Assembly: GCF_017873415.1 (NCBI RefSeq)
Contig: NZ_JAGGKD010000009.1
Location: 1-64,000, forward strand
Source: Methanolobus bombayensis
GTDB taxonomy: Archaea > Halobacteriota > Methanosarcinia > Methanosarcinales > Methanosarcinaceae
Direction: 5' to 3'
Length of the DNA: 64,000 bases
Under the pieces are notes generated by a model. That model did not search any database. It was not told the DNA's origin and worked only from the letters and a program-made list of their open reading frames with translations. Position 1 is the first letter of the stretch, and the number at the start of each line of letters is the position of its first letter. This document shows positions 52,571-61,674 of the stretch, one piece after another. A program made the position numbers and the translations under genes.

Positions 52571-53722
52571 CTATCGGATATCAATGATGAGTCTCTCTAC
52601 ATCCGGTAGTTTTGCGTCCGTTTTAAATGAAGTACCACTGAAATGTGTCCTGGAAGCATTGAACCCATTTTTCCTGAGCTCAGTTATTAGTGTGTCGATA
52701 GCTGAGGCAGAAACTCCAAGTTTTTTACATATCAAGTGTTGATCATAGAACATTGGAATATCAAGTTCGTCCCGACAGAACTCAAGCATTTTGATAGACA
52801 TTTCTTTAGTTCCGCAGTTTCTCATTTCCAGTTCTTCTATGGTCTCGTTACAGAATTGTGGATCATGTAATTCTCCAAGCCACAAAGGCCCTGCAATAGT
52901 ATTTTTCTTTCCACATAGGCTGCATGTGTCATCAATGTGAACGGCAAGTCCGTATACAGCTTCCCGATGTCCGCATTCACAGTGGGAAATGAATCCAAGT
53001 TTTTTAAGCATCCTGTCTGCCTGTTTTGCCCCTCTTCTGATATTAAGATAAGACCGCACATAATGCCGTGTAGCGTGGGATAAAAGGGGAACCATGGCCT
53101 TATCATACATTGATAGTTCTCTTGCAATTTTGCCAAGAAGGATACGAACTCCCATTTCGCTATGATATTCGTTATTAAAAGGAACTGCTGCATATTTGCG
53201 TATTCCCGAGTTAAGATGTGCGCCACAAAGAGGTGCTGTATCGGTTGCTGTAACCTCCAGCAGATTTATCACTGAACGGGCTGCAGCCGCAAGGAACGGA
53301 GCAGGTGTACCAAAAGGGTCAAGGTCAACAATATTAAAATGCTTTTCATGGAGTAGTACATTGGCATTTTTATGGCTTGAAAATGTATGGTCACCAATAT
53401 CTAGTTCCTCAATGTTTTGTTTTATAAGCTCAAAGGCGTCTTCGCTCCAGTCGTTCAGGGTGGTATGAATACCTATTTCATTGGATACTCTTAATCCCCT
53501 CACACCTGAAGCTGACAGTGCATCAACATAAGTGATTTTTTTCTCAGGGTCAGGTTCCATTCTTTTCAGAAAAGCAGACGTTGCAGCTATGGAGATATCA
53601 CGGTTCATCTCCATAACAGGATTAAAAAAAACAGGTGCTGCAGAAGGAGCAAAATTAGCCCCTTCTTCAGGAACGGGAACCAGGACCTCTGTGTCTCCTT
53701 CTTTAACGGATCTTACTTTCAT
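52571..53722 (-). CDS. trm1: tRNA (guanine26-N2)-dimethyltransferase Trm1
   Basis: A 383-residue SAM-dependent methylase that makes N2,N2-dimethylguanosine at position 26 of tRNAs. Motifs: [19 protein letters not shown] near the N-terminus, [16 protein letters not shown] (SAM binding), [20 protein letters not shown] (catalytic D-P-F-G), [10 protein letters not shown], and a Cys-rich zinc-like segment with CECG and CSLCGKK (about 260-285). An upstream in-frame start at 53755 overlaps the neighbour; the ATG at 53722 gives [13 protein letters not shown], the family N-terminus, with a CAGGGAA ribosome site. Its C-terminus ends with a [10 protein letters not shown] tail. Confidence 0.93.
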   Translation of the reverse strand: MKVRSVKEGDTEVLVPVPEEGANFAPSAAPVFFNPVMEMNRDISIAATSAFLKRMEPDPEKKITYVDALSASGVRGLRVSNEIGIHTTLNDWSEDAFELIKQNIEELDIGDHTFSSHKNANVLLHEKHFNIVDLDPFGTPAPFLAAAARSVINLLEVTATDTAPLCGAHLNSGIRKYAAVPFNNEYHSEMGVRILLGKIARELSMYDKAMVPLLSHATRHYVRSYLNIRRGAKQADRMLKKLGFISHCECGHREAVYGLAVHIDDTCSLCGKKNTIAGPLWLGELHDPQFCNETIEELEMRNCGTKEMSIKMLEFCRDELDIPMFYDQHLICKKLGVSASAIDTLITELRKNGFNASRTHFSGTSFKTDAKLPDVERLIIDIR

Positions 53723-53744
53723 CCGGTTCCCTGAAGATACATTC

Positions 53745-54230
53745 TTATTTAACAATAATGGTTCCCTTCATGGCATCCCATGTTTTTACCTTGTAGGTAT
53801 AGGTTCCACTCTCATTGAAAGTGTAAATGAAATTCCTTCTGTTCACTATGCTTGTATTTTCCCATAGACCTTCATTGCTTACAAGTGTAAAAGTTCTTAC
53901 CGGGTCATTATCATTGAACCAGATAACAGTGTCTCCTTCATTTATAGTAAGGTTATGTGGTTGTACATTGAAGTTCCTCATGTATATTGTATATGTTTTT
54001 GGACCTTCTGATTCGATGACTTCCAGTTTCTCATCTTCTTCTTCAGTAATTGTTTCTTCAGAGGTAGCTTCTTCTTCTTCTGAAACATTTTCTGTGGTAT
54101 CTGAAACAGTTTCATTCATTGAGTCGTTCATGGATGCATTCTCTTCTGTTGTGGTATCGGTGTCATCGACACACCCTGCCACTGTAAGAGAAAGCAATAT
54201 CAGGAGTATAATCAATAATTTTCCCTTCAT
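53745..54230 (-). CDS. Cupredoxin-domain lipoprotein
   Basis: A 161-residue exported lipoprotein. A signal peptide ends in the lipobox LTVAGC (Cys20), then an acidic, Thr/Ser/Glu-rich linker (about 21-75) and a plastocyanin/cupredoxin-like beta-sandwich (about 76-161). That domain has [26 protein letters not shown] and [20 protein letters not shown]. Type 1 copper sites need His-Cys-His-Met; here His (QPHNL) is present and the usual Cys before the loop is absent ([12 protein letters not shown]), so copper binding is doubtful. It lies 22 bases upstream of trm1 on the same strand. Confidence 0.8.
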   Translation of the reverse strand: MKGKLLIILLILLSLTVAGCVDDTDTTTEENASMNDSMNETVSDTTENVSEEEEATSEETITEEEDEKLEVIESEGPKTYTIYMRNFNVQPHNLTINEGDTVIWFNDNDPVRTFTLVSNEGLWENTSIVNRRNFIYTFNESGTYTYKVKTWDAMKGTIIVK

Positions 54231-54263
54231 TGGATCACCTGCATTATAATATATTTCTGATGG

Positions 54264-54929
54264 TTAATTAACTTCTCTATCACTTTCTATAAGTTTGACA
54301 TCTATATTCGTTTTATTATTTTCAATATCAATGTCAATAATAGCAGCAAATCCCAGAGCAGCCATTCCCGGATTAACTATTATCGTTTTACCGGATCTCT
54401 CTATACCTCTTGCTTCATGGATATGACCACAGATCATCAGGTCAGCTCTGTCCAGGAACACTTTAAGTGCTTTGCATCCTACATGTGTATATCCCACCAT
54501 GTCAAGAACACCAAAAGGAGGTGTATGCGTAAGGGTTACAAGAACTTCGTTTGCTTCGACATTTTCAAGCATGTGGCTTACATTCTCTTCAAAATCACAT
54601 TCCTGTATCTCAAAAGGAGTACAAAAGGGTGTGGGGTTCGATCCACCCATACCTATGAACCTTACACCATCAATAAAGATTGATCCTTTATGCAGGTTGA
54701 TTGCATTTGAGTTCTCTACAACTTTGATTATGGATTCATGATCGCAGTTGCCGGGAACAGCTAGTATTTTCTGGCTGAACTTTTCAAATAGTTCCAGAGC
54801 TTTCTCATCAGGTCCGAAATTTGTAATGTCACCTGCTATTAGTACAACATCAACATCTCCTGCAATCCTTAGCAGTTCCTCTATCTTAGAGTAATTTCCA
54901 TGTGGATCCGCAATAGCGAACAACCTCAT
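54264..54929 (-). CDS. Metallophosphoesterase
   Basis: A 221-residue calcineurin-like phosphoesterase. Metal-ligand motifs in order: IADPHGN (in place of the usual DxH), LIAGDITNFGPDEKA, VPGNCDHESI, TLTHTPPFGVLD and ICGHIHEARG, followed by VNPGMAALGFAA. The first Asp-x-His is intact (DPH). Its substrate is unknown. It is the third such enzyme in the window and only distantly like the others. It is 34 bases upstream of the cupredoxin gene and 40 after the AIM24-like gene. Confidence 0.88.
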   Translation of the reverse strand: MRLFAIADPHGNYSKIEELLRIAGDVDVVLIAGDITNFGPDEKALELFEKFSQKILAVPGNCDHESIIKVVENSNAINLHKGSIFIDGVRFIGMGGSNPTPFCTPFEIQECDFEENVSHMLENVEANEVLVTLTHTPPFGVLDMVGYTHVGCKALKVFLDRADLMICGHIHEARGIERSGKTIIVNPGMAALGFAAIIDIDIENNKTNIDVKLIESDREVN

Positions 54930-54969
54930 TCTTTCAATATCTCCAGAGCATTTTACTACTTTATATCAC

Positions 54970-55752
54970 TCAGAATGAGCGATCTCCACCAAGAATACTT
55001 CCAAGTGCGCTGCTTCCCAGACCAGCCACCCCTGAAGATTCTTCTCTCTGGCTTCCGGTCATATATCTTGATGCAGCAACGATCCTGTCAGCAAGGCGTG
55101 AGAATGGCAGACTCTGAAGATATATCTTTCCTGGACCTTTGAGAGTTGCAAGCACGAGTCCTTCACCACCGAAGAGCGCATTCTTGAATCCCCCTGCCCA
55201 TGTAATATCATATCCCACGGTTTCTTCGAATGCAGTAAGACATCCGGTATCAACCCTGATTGTTTCTCCTGCTGCAAGGTCCCTTTCTACTATGGCACCA
55301 CCTGCATGTACAAAAGCCATACCATTACCTTTTAGTCGCTGAAGTATGAAACCTTCACCACCAAAAAGTCCTGCTCCTATCTTTTTTGTGAAAGCCATTT
55401 CAATATCTATGCCATTTGCGGCACAAAGGAACGAATCTTTCTGGCAAAGGAAACTGCCACCGAATTTACTTAGATCAAGTGATATTATCTTTCCGGGATA
55501 TGGGGCTCCGAATGCAACATATCCTTTTCCGTCTGCTTCGTGTACAAAACTTGTGATAAAGAAACTTTCACCTGTGACTGCACGTTTTAATCCTTTGAGT
55601 AAGCCGCCGCCGGTTGAGGTTTCCATTCTGATACCCGGACCCATATACATCATGGCTCCCGCTTCTGCCCTGACCGACTCTGCCGTATCAAGCTCGATCT
55701 CCACAAGCTGCATGTCGTCGCCAATAATCTTGTAGTCTATTTCATCTGCCAC
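54970..55752 (-). CDS. AIM24/TIGR00266-family protein
   Basis: A 260-residue beta-rich protein of the AIM24 family (bacterial YrbL/TIGR00266-like). It is built of repeated GxL/FGGEGL units (GAGLFGGEGFILQRLKGNG and FKNALFGGEGLVLATLKGPG), which form a double-stranded beta-helix-like trimeric fold. The function in archaea is unknown; the yeast homologue supports mitochondrial inner membrane organisation. It starts with a GTG at 55752 preceded by GAGG. The C-terminus is Gly/Ser-rich (LGSSALGSILGGDRSF). Its 5' side is next to the IS element, which may interrupt an ancestral promoter. Confidence 0.85.
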   Translation of the reverse strand: MADEIDYKIIGDDMQLVEIELDTAESVRAEAGAMMYMGPGIRMETSTGGGLLKGLKRAVTGESFFITSFVHEADGKGYVAFGAPYPGKIISLDLSKFGGSFLCQKDSFLCAANGIDIEMAFTKKIGAGLFGGEGFILQRLKGNGMAFVHAGGAIVERDLAAGETIRVDTGCLTAFEETVGYDITWAGGFKNALFGGEGLVLATLKGPGKIYLQSLPFSRLADRIVAASRYMTGSQREESSGVAGLGSSALGSILGGDRSF

Positions 55753-55853
55753 AAATATTCCTCTAATAAGTCTGTTTAATGTTCCTGAAGAACTTCTGAT
55801 AGAGATTTGTGTTACCAGTATTTATCACCGTTGGAGTAAGAAGACCACCGAAT

Positions 55854-56270
55854 TCATCCGGTGGATAAATTACGTCTCTTATTGGAACTACCGTCAATGT
55901 ATCTCTTAATCGTTTCAGCTGATACCTGACCATGAGTACCAACATAATAGCTTGGCGACCAAAGATGATTACCCCAAAATTCTTTTTTTCGTAATTCTGG
56001 GAATTTCTGGAATACTCTCTTTGTAGTAACACCTTTCATAATTTTAACAATATCAGTAGGTGCTATGAATGGTGGTGCTGATATGAAAAGATGGATATGT
56101 TCAGGCATGACCTCAAGTTCAAGTATTTCCCATTCCTTAGAATCTGCTATTGTTCTTATCTGATCATCAAGAAACTCCTTTAACTCATCATTCATAACCT
56201 GTTTCCGGTATTTAGTGCACCATACAATATGATAATTAATTTCATATACAGCAGAACTCGAATATGACAT
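55854..56270 (-). CDS. tnpA: IS200/IS605 transposase TnpA (HUH, Y1)
   Basis: A 138-residue Y1 transposase, the usual length. The HUH motif is PEHIHLFISAP (His58, His60) and the catalytic Tyr124 is in GQVSAETIKRYI. The N-terminus has the YEINYHIVWCTKYRKQV signature. It cuts and joins single-stranded DNA at the hairpin ends of the element. It is divergent from tnpB with a 53-base gap that holds an AT-rich promoter. The stop codon lies inside the left-end hairpin. No frame break is visible, so it is probably active. Confidence 0.93.
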   Translation of the reverse strand: MSYSSSAVYEINYHIVWCTKYRKQVMNDELKEFLDDQIRTIADSKEWEILELEVMPEHIHLFISAPPFIAPTDIVKIMKGVTTKRVFQKFPELRKKEFWGNHLWSPSYYVGTHGQVSAETIKRYIDGSSNKRRNLSTG

Positions 56271-56323
56271 ATACTCATATAGTTACAAAAGATATTTAAA
56301 CATTGTTGACCTATAGGTTTTCA

Positions 56324-57460
56324 ATGCAGAAATCATATAAGTTTAGGTTATATCCTACAAAACAACAGGAAATGAATTTGAACAGAACACTTGATGTTTG
56401 TAGGCATATCTATAACGAATTTCTTGCAGATCGTAGAAATGCATACGAAAGATGCAATCAAGGATTATCCACTATAGAACAACTGTATCATGTTCAGTAC
56501 CTTGAATTTGATACAGACGTACATTCTCAGGTAAAACAAGATGTAATCAGGAGATTAGGTAAATCATTTGAGACTTTTTTCAGACGATGTAAGAACGGAG
56601 AAGCAAAAGTAGGTTATCCTCGGTTCAAAGGCAAGAGACGATATAACAGTTTTACCTATCCCCAATCTGGTTTTAGTATCTCTGGAAAGAAGTTGAAGCT
56701 ATCGAAGATTGGAGAGATCAAGATAGTTCAGCATCGAGAGATTGAAGGCAAGATCAAGACCTGTACTATTCGCAAAGATGGGAAACAATGGTATGTTACA
56801 TTCTCTGTAGTCATTGAGAACAATGTTACACCTGTTGAACCTGTTACCTTTGTAGGTATTGACGTAGGACTCAATTCTCTGGTTACTTTGAGTGATGGTA
56901 CTCAGATAAATCCTCCGAAATATTATCGCAATACGGAAGGCGAATTAAAAAGACAACAACGTAACCTTAGTCGTAAAAAGAAATTCTCTAACAATTGGAA
57001 GAAACAATGTGATAAGGTAAACACCTTACATCGTAAAATTCGCAGTCAGAGGAACGATTTTAACCATAAACTAAGCAGGGAACTCATTAATGCTTACGAT
57101 TACATAGCTTTTGAAGACCTGAATGTAAAGAACATGGTTAAAAATTCAAGACTATCAAAGTCAATACATGATGCATCATGGAGTGATCTAATTCAAATCA
57201 CAAAATACAAAGCGGAAGAAGCTGGTAAGTTTGTAGAATTAGTTAATCCATGTAATACGTCACAACTGTGTAGCAATTGTGGTCAAAAGGTAGAAAAATC
57301 ATTAGCGGTAAGGACACACAACTGTCCTCACTGTGGATTAGTTCTTGACCGTGACCATAATGCCGCTATTAATATTCTCAATCGTGCTGTAGGAACTACA
57401 GTTAAAGCCTGTGGAATTGAGTCGTTGGATTCGATAATGAAGCAGGAAGCCACCCTATGA
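56324..57460 (+). CDS. tnpB: TnpB RNA-guided endonuclease (IS605 OrfB)
   Basis: A 378-residue TnpB. RuvC residues are complete: Asp180 in FVGIDVGLNSLVTLS, Glu264 in IAFEDLNVKNM and Asp344 in LDRDHNAAINI. A zinc finger has Cys316/319 and Cys334/337 (TSQLCSNCGQ and THNCPHCG). TnpB proteins are guided by an omega-RNA made from the 3' end of tnpB and the right end of the element, and they cut the donor site to maintain the element. The ATG at 56324 (MQKSYKFRLYPTKQQ) is the family start; a TTG at 56303 is in frame. The 3' end overlaps the right-end hairpin. Confidence 0.94.
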   Translation: MQKSYKFRLYPTKQQEMNLNRTLDVCRHIYNEFLADRRNAYERCNQGLSTIEQLYHVQYLEFDTDVHSQVKQDVIRRLGKSFETFFRRCKNGEAKVGYPRFKGKRRYNSFTYPQSGFSISGKKLKLSKIGEIKIVQHREIEGKIKTCTIRKDGKQWYVTFSVVIENNVTPVEPVTFVGIDVGLNSLVTLSDGTQINPPKYYRNTEGELKRQQRNLSRKKKFSNNWKKQCDKVNTLHRKIRSQRNDFNHKLSRELINAYDYIAFEDLNVKNMVKNSRLSKSIHDASWSDLIQITKYKAEEAGKFVELVNPCNTSQLCSNCGQKVEKSLAVRTHNCPHCGLVLDRDHNAAINILNRAVGTTVKACGIESLDSIMKQEATL

Positions 57461-57477
57461 ATAGGGTAGTAGTTCAC
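57330..57477 (+). ncRNA. Predicted omega-RNA scaffold region of the IS605 element
   Basis: By analogy with characterised TnpB systems, the tnpB 3' coding end plus the right end (hairpin at 57452-57467 and TAGTTCAC) should be the guide-RNA scaffold, with the guide taken from bases after 57477. The 5' end of the RNA is not visible; the interval is an estimate. Confidence 0.5.
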
Positions 57478-57591
57478 CCTCTCACGTCTATAAATCATGT
57501 TATTTGAACAACTCAACTTGAATAGATTAATATAGCTCCTGTGCGTAACCACCTGTTGATAAGTGTGTACCGAAAAAATTTCCCACTTCAT

Positions 57592-59055
57592 TTGAAGCAT
57601 TATTTGCTTGCATTGCAGGCAAGGAAACACGGCGGTAGGGCTTATGAGATGGCTGAAAAATATAATAATTCTGAATCAGGTATTCTTGATTTCAGCTCTA
57701 ACACGAATCCTCTTGGCACACCGTTCAATTTTCAGGCAAGTAACCTCGACCTGGAAAAAGTTGTTCTGCAATCCACAGAGAGGATAAACCAGTATCCTGA
57801 TAACAGATATCTCGAACTCAGGCAAGCAGTTGCTGCTTATTTAGGCAATGATATATCTGCGGATAATATTATTCCAGGTAACGGTACATGTGAACTTTTG
57901 CGTTTGATCATGGAAACTGTAGTCAGTGAAGAAGATATTCTAATTATTACGGCACCTTCCTCCGGAGAATATCGTCATATTGCCGAGGTTTTCGGAGCTC
58001 GCATAAGCTCATTTACTACTAAAGAAATACTCAATCTTCCAAAAATGACGTTGGACAGGGCAAAAGTCATTGTAATTGGAAATCCTGGTAATCCCACCGG
58101 AGAACTTATCCCTAGGGAGAAACTTTCTGGATTTGCTGAAAAATGTTCTGAACATGGAACACTGCTCATTGTTGACGAGTCTGCAATAGAACTGGCAGAT
58201 CCGGATGAGAGTGTGTTCAATATTGCAGTTGATAACGATTATCTCTTTGTAATAAGATCTGTATCCAATATAACAGCCATGCCGGGTATAAGACTGGCAT
58301 ATGCTGTTGCTTCCGTTTCCCTTGCAAGCATACTTAATTCTGCACGTTTATCGTGGAACATAGGTGTGACAGATGAGGCTATAGGAATAGCTTTCCTTAC
58401 AATGGAAGGTGGTCATGATAGTGAATATCTCAGAACGTCCCGTGAATACATTAAAAGGGAAAGGACCTATATCACCAAGCGTTTTTCGGGAATTTATGGT
58501 TTTGAACCACTTGAGAGCAGTACTAACTATATACTTATTGATGTAAAGGATCTTTTCCTGGATTCTGTCAGGCTAACAGAGGGACTGGCTTCACATGGGA
58601 TCCTTATTCGGGAATGCAGTGATTTCTTTAATGGAAATAAAAGATATGTGAGAATTTCCATTCGTACAAGAGAAGACTTTGAAAAGCTTATACACACCCT
58701 TGATACTGTTTTTGCTGAAACTAGCAGGGAAGATGCAAGAGAAAAGCTTGAAGAAACCATAGAACATGGTGGTAGTTCCTGCGCTGGACGTGGTACCTGT
58801 GAATATTATCCCTGCCATTTCACCGGGCAGGACTGCACTTTCTGTTTCTGTCCTTTCTATGCGTGTGAGGATGAGAGAACAGGAGGTAAATGGATTGAAA
58901 GCTCCACCGGAGGACAGGTATGGAGTTGTGAACATTGTACTTTATTGCATAGACCAAAAGTCGCCAAAAAGGTGCTTGAAGCACTAATGGCAGACGGAGA
59001 CACTGATGATAATATAAGGAGGGCATGGAAGGAGATCATTATACCCCTGCTTTGA
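57592..59055 (+). CDS. CobD-like protein lacking the PLP lysine (pseudo-decarboxylase) with Cys-rich domain
   Basis: A 487-residue paralogue of the next gene. The N-terminal ~370 residues have the fold-I aminotransferase pattern of L-threonine-O-3-phosphate decarboxylase (FSSNTNPLGTP, YPDNRYLELRQAVAAYLG, NPGNPTGELI). The Schiff-base Lys is replaced by Asn226 (RSVSNITAMPGIR versus RSLTKSFAIPGIR), the PLP Tyr by Ala (VDESAIEL versus VDEAYIEL) and the stacking aromatic by Ser. The C-terminal ~95 residues keep the metal-type Cys motif (CEYYPCHF.GQDCTFCFCPFY.C, then SC..C). It is thus unlikely to decarboxylate. The start is uncertain: TTG 57592 aligns with the paralogue; GTG 57541 and ATG 57649 are alternatives. 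Confidence 0.85.
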   Translation: MKHYLLALQARKHGGRAYEMAEKYNNSESGILDFSSNTNPLGTPFNFQASNLDLEKVVLQSTERINQYPDNRYLELRQAVAAYLGNDISADNIIPGNGTCELLRLIMETVVSEEDILIITAPSSGEYRHIAEVFGARISSFTTKEILNLPKMTLDRAKVIVIGNPGNPTGELIPREKLSGFAEKCSEHGTLLIVDESAIELADPDESVFNIAVDNDYLFVIRSVSNITAMPGIRLAYAVASVSLASILNSARLSWNIGVTDEAIGIAFLTMEGGHDSEYLRTSREYIKRERTYITKRFSGIYGFEPLESSTNYILIDVKDLFLDSVRLTEGLASHGILIRECSDFFNGNKRYVRISIRTREDFEKLIHTLDTVFAETSREDAREKLEETIEHGGSSCAGRGTCEYYPCHFTGQDCTFCFCPFYACEDERTGGKWIESSTGGQVWSCEHCTLLHRPKVAKKVLEALMADGDTDDNIRRAWKEIIIPLL

Positions 59056-59111
59056 TCATTACTGATCGTTTTGGCAGGTTTATATTCCTGTATTTACATG
59101 CTTTGATTATT

Positions 59112-60605
59112 GTGACAGACCAAAGATTAGCTCTTCCGGTAAAGAAATATCTTCTTAACCTTGAACCATGTGTTCATGGTGGACTGATAAGAAAAAGTTC
59201 CCAGAAATACGGTATTCCCGAATCTGAAATTCTGGATGCAAGTGCAAGTCTTAATCCCTTGGGTACTCCATTTGATCAGCCTGATCCTGAGCTTGATATG
59301 CAGGATCTTCTAATTAAAGGACTTGAAAAACTGGAACAGTATCCTGATAACCGTTATCTTGAATATCGAATTGCTGCAGCAGAATTTGTGGGCATGGGAA
59401 TGACATATGAGAACATAATTCCCGGCAATGGTTCAACTGAGATAATAAGACTTGTGGCTGAATGCGTAGTAGCTGAAGATGATGTTGTACTGATTCCAAG
59501 ACCTACATTCAGTGAATATGAATTGCAGTGCAGTGTCATGGGTGCCCGGATCAGGTACATCAGGCAGGAAGAGATATTCGATCTTGACCATGATGTTCTG
59601 GATGAAGCTAAAATACTTTTTGTTTGCAACCCCAATAACCCCACTGGCCAGTTGTTCATGAAAGAAGAACTTGAGAAACTTGCAGAGCAATGTGCAGCTC
59701 ATAAGACCATCCTCTTTGTGGATGAAGCCTATATTGAACTTGCAGACCCTGAGCAGAGTGTTGCTTCCTTAGTAGAGAACAATGATTATCTTTTCATCCA
59801 GCGCTCTCTTACAAAATCATTTGCTATTCCCGGAATCAGAATGGGTTTTGGAGTTGCTTCATCTAAATTTGCATGTGTACTTAACAATGCAAGACTTTCC
59901 TGGAATATGGGTTGTATTTCAGACACAATTGCAACTGCACTTCTCAGTATGGAAGGTGGAGTAAACAGCAAGTATCTCAGGGATTCCAGGGCTTTTATTG
60001 AGCAGGAACGTGAATTCCTTATGAAAAAACTCTCACGCAGGGGATTTAAACCTGCGAAAAGTTGTGTCAATTATATATATGTGGATATTTCTGACCTCTC
60101 ACTTAATTCCTCGGAACTTGCAGAGAGAATGGCCTCTCATGGAGTGCTGATACGTGATTGCAGTTCTTTCCAGAATAATGGCAAAAACCACATAAGGGTG
60201 GCAATACGTACAAGGGAAGAGAACGAAAGGATAGCAAATACAATTCGTCAGGTGATCTATGAATGGGGCAGGGAGCAGGCTGAGGTGCAGCTGCGTGAAA
60301 ATATCAAAGTAGCTGCTGAATGTGGTCGTAAGGGAAGCAATCTTGATTGTGAGTATTATCCATGTCATTTTGACGGACAGGACTGTACTTTTTGTTTCTG
60401 TCCCTTCTATCCTTGCGAGGATAAACGCACAGGTGGTAACTGGATAGAAAGTTCAAGTGGTGGACATGTCTGGAGCTGTCTGAACTGTAATATTGTCCAT
60501 GAAGAAAAGATAGTTGATGATCTTCTGTCTGTATTTGTTTCAGAAGGTCTTAATGATGAAAGCATTAAAAAGGCATGGAAGGATGTAATGGAGAGCAACT
60601 TATGA
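59112..60605 (+). CDS. cobD: L-threonine-O-3-phosphate decarboxylase CobD with Cys-rich C-terminal domain
   Basis: A 497-residue enzyme that makes (R)-1-amino-2-propanol phosphate, the linker for the cobamide nucleotide loop. PLP residues are intact: Lys235 (RSLTKSFAIPGIRMG), NPNNPTGQLF, VDEAYIEL and a late Arg (HIRVAIRTREEN). The C-terminal domain (about 400-497) carries the Cys motif DCEYYPCHFDGQDCTFCFCP...C and WSCLNC. In Methanosarcina mazei the homologous protein (MM2060) is reported as bifunctional, with L-Thr kinase activity and metal centres in the C-terminal part. The GTG at 59112 is my choice; a frame extends upstream to 59025. It overlaps cbiB by four bases. Confidence 0.92.
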   Translation: MTDQRLALPVKKYLLNLEPCVHGGLIRKSSQKYGIPESEILDASASLNPLGTPFDQPDPELDMQDLLIKGLEKLEQYPDNRYLEYRIAAAEFVGMGMTYENIIPGNGSTEIIRLVAECVVAEDDVVLIPRPTFSEYELQCSVMGARIRYIRQEEIFDLDHDVLDEAKILFVCNPNNPTGQLFMKEELEKLAEQCAAHKTILFVDEAYIELADPEQSVASLVENNDYLFIQRSLTKSFAIPGIRMGFGVASSKFACVLNNARLSWNMGCISDTIATALLSMEGGVNSKYLRDSRAFIEQEREFLMKKLSRRGFKPAKSCVNYIYVDISDLSLNSSELAERMASHGVLIRDCSSFQNNGKNHIRVAIRTREENERIANTIRQVIYEWGREQAEVQLRENIKVAAECGRKGSNLDCEYYPCHFDGQDCTFCFCPFYPCEDKRTGGNWIESSSGGHVWSCLNCNIVHEEKIVDDLLSVFVSEGLNDESIKKAWKDVMESNL

Positions 60606-61582
60606 TGCTGCCAGTGCCGGTAGAGGCAAATGCCAGTGAACTTGTAATTGTACTTATTTTAGCCTATGCTCTTGACCTTGTATTCTGTGAGCCTCCGTTT
60701 GCCATTCATCCGGTAGTGTGGATGGGCAGATTGATAGGCTTTTTCAAGAAACATGTCCCGGAAAACAATCGCAGGCTTTACGGCATATTCATGGGACTGG
60801 TCACTATACTATTCGGATGTTTGATCGCCTATATTGTAATGTTATTCATGGGTGTAGAGTCCATTCCTTCACCGGTTCGTTACCTTGTTGCTGCTTATTT
60901 CCTTAAGGCAACATTTGCGATTCGCTGTCTCTATGGTGCCGCTGATGAAGTAAGAGTTGAACTTGATGCCGGTAAACTTGACAGTGCCAGACAGAAACTT
61001 TCAATGTATGTAAGTCGGGACACATCAAAACTTGAGGAGGGAAAAGTTTCTTCAGCAATAATCGAGACAACTTCAGAGAACTATGTTGACGGCATACTTT
61101 CCCCGCTATTGTTCTATGCCTGTTTCGGACCATATGGATTAATGGCAGCATACATCTTCAAAGCTACAAGTACTCTTGATTCCATGGTTGGATATATGGA
61201 TGAACGTCATCGTGAGATTGGCTGGTTCTCTGCTAAACTGGATGATGTGTTTAACTGGATACCTGCACGTTTGTCTGTAATTTTCTTGGCAACTGCAACT
61301 CTTGTTATAGGCCTGTTCTATAGAAAGGTCAAGATCCCTGATTACAGAACAGCTTTTAAAACAAGTATTAGGGACGGATTAAAAACCCCATCTCCAAATT
61401 CCGGCTTTCCAATGGCTTCCATTGCAGGTGCCCTTAATATAAAATTAGAAAAACCAAGTACCTATGTGCTTGGTGATGGTTTTGTTTACCCGATGTCAGA
61501 AGATATCAAACTCACATCCTGGATAATTCTTGTGGCATCGTTCTTTGCAATTATAGTATCTTCGGTCATAATAGTGGCATAA
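60602..61582 (+). CDS. cbiB: Adenosylcobinamide-phosphate synthase CbiB
   Basis: A 326-residue membrane protein that attaches aminopropanol phosphate to adenosylcobyric acid. The signature is complete: LAYALDLVFCEPPFAIHPVVWMGRLI at the start, then STLDSMVGYMDERHREIGWFSAKLDD and PSPNSGFPMASIAGALNIKLEKP. About four to five transmembrane helices. It uses the product of CobD, encoded immediately upstream with a four-base ATGA overlap. A second ATG directly follows the first. It is followed by a 92-base gap with a likely secondary promoter. Confidence 0.95.
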   Translation: MMLPVPVEANASELVIVLILAYALDLVFCEPPFAIHPVVWMGRLIGFFKKHVPENNRRLYGIFMGLVTILFGCLIAYIVMLFMGVESIPSPVRYLVAAYFLKATFAIRCLYGAADEVRVELDAGKLDSARQKLSMYVSRDTSKLEEGKVSSAIIETTSENYVDGILSPLLFYACFGPYGLMAAYIFKATSTLDSMVGYMDERHREIGWFSAKLDDVFNWIPARLSVIFLATATLVIGLFYRKVKIPDYRTAFKTSIRDGLKTPSPNSGFPMASIAGALNIKLEKPSTYVLGDGFVYPMSEDIKLTSWIILVASFFAIIVSSVIIVA

Positions 61583-61674
61583 TATGTAAAACTAAAAATG
61601 AAATTCAATTATTAATTCAAAATATAACTATACATCTCAAAACAATAATCTTATTAAGAAATCTCCCCGAAGTG

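Larger units (their letters stand above)
55838..57477. mobile_element. IS200/IS605-family insertion sequence, apparently intact
   Basis: A ~1.64-kb element with divergent tnpA (minus) and tnpB (plus), the layout of the IS605 group. The left end carries the hairpin CCACCG-AATTCATC-CGGTGG (55845-55864) followed by ATAAATTACGTC; the tnpA stop lies inside it. The right end carries ACCCTAT-GA-ATAGGGT (57452-57467) and TAGTTCAC (57470-57477). Both genes keep all catalytic residues. IS605 elements move as single-stranded DNA without terminal inverted repeats or target duplication, so the exact borders cannot be set by eye. It lies between the AIM24 gene and the cobamide operon. Confidence 0.85.

Noticed and set aside
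57478-57591. Cobalamin riboswitch before the cobamide genes
   Set aside because: No B12-box-like conserved segment or long structured leader is visible in the spacer.
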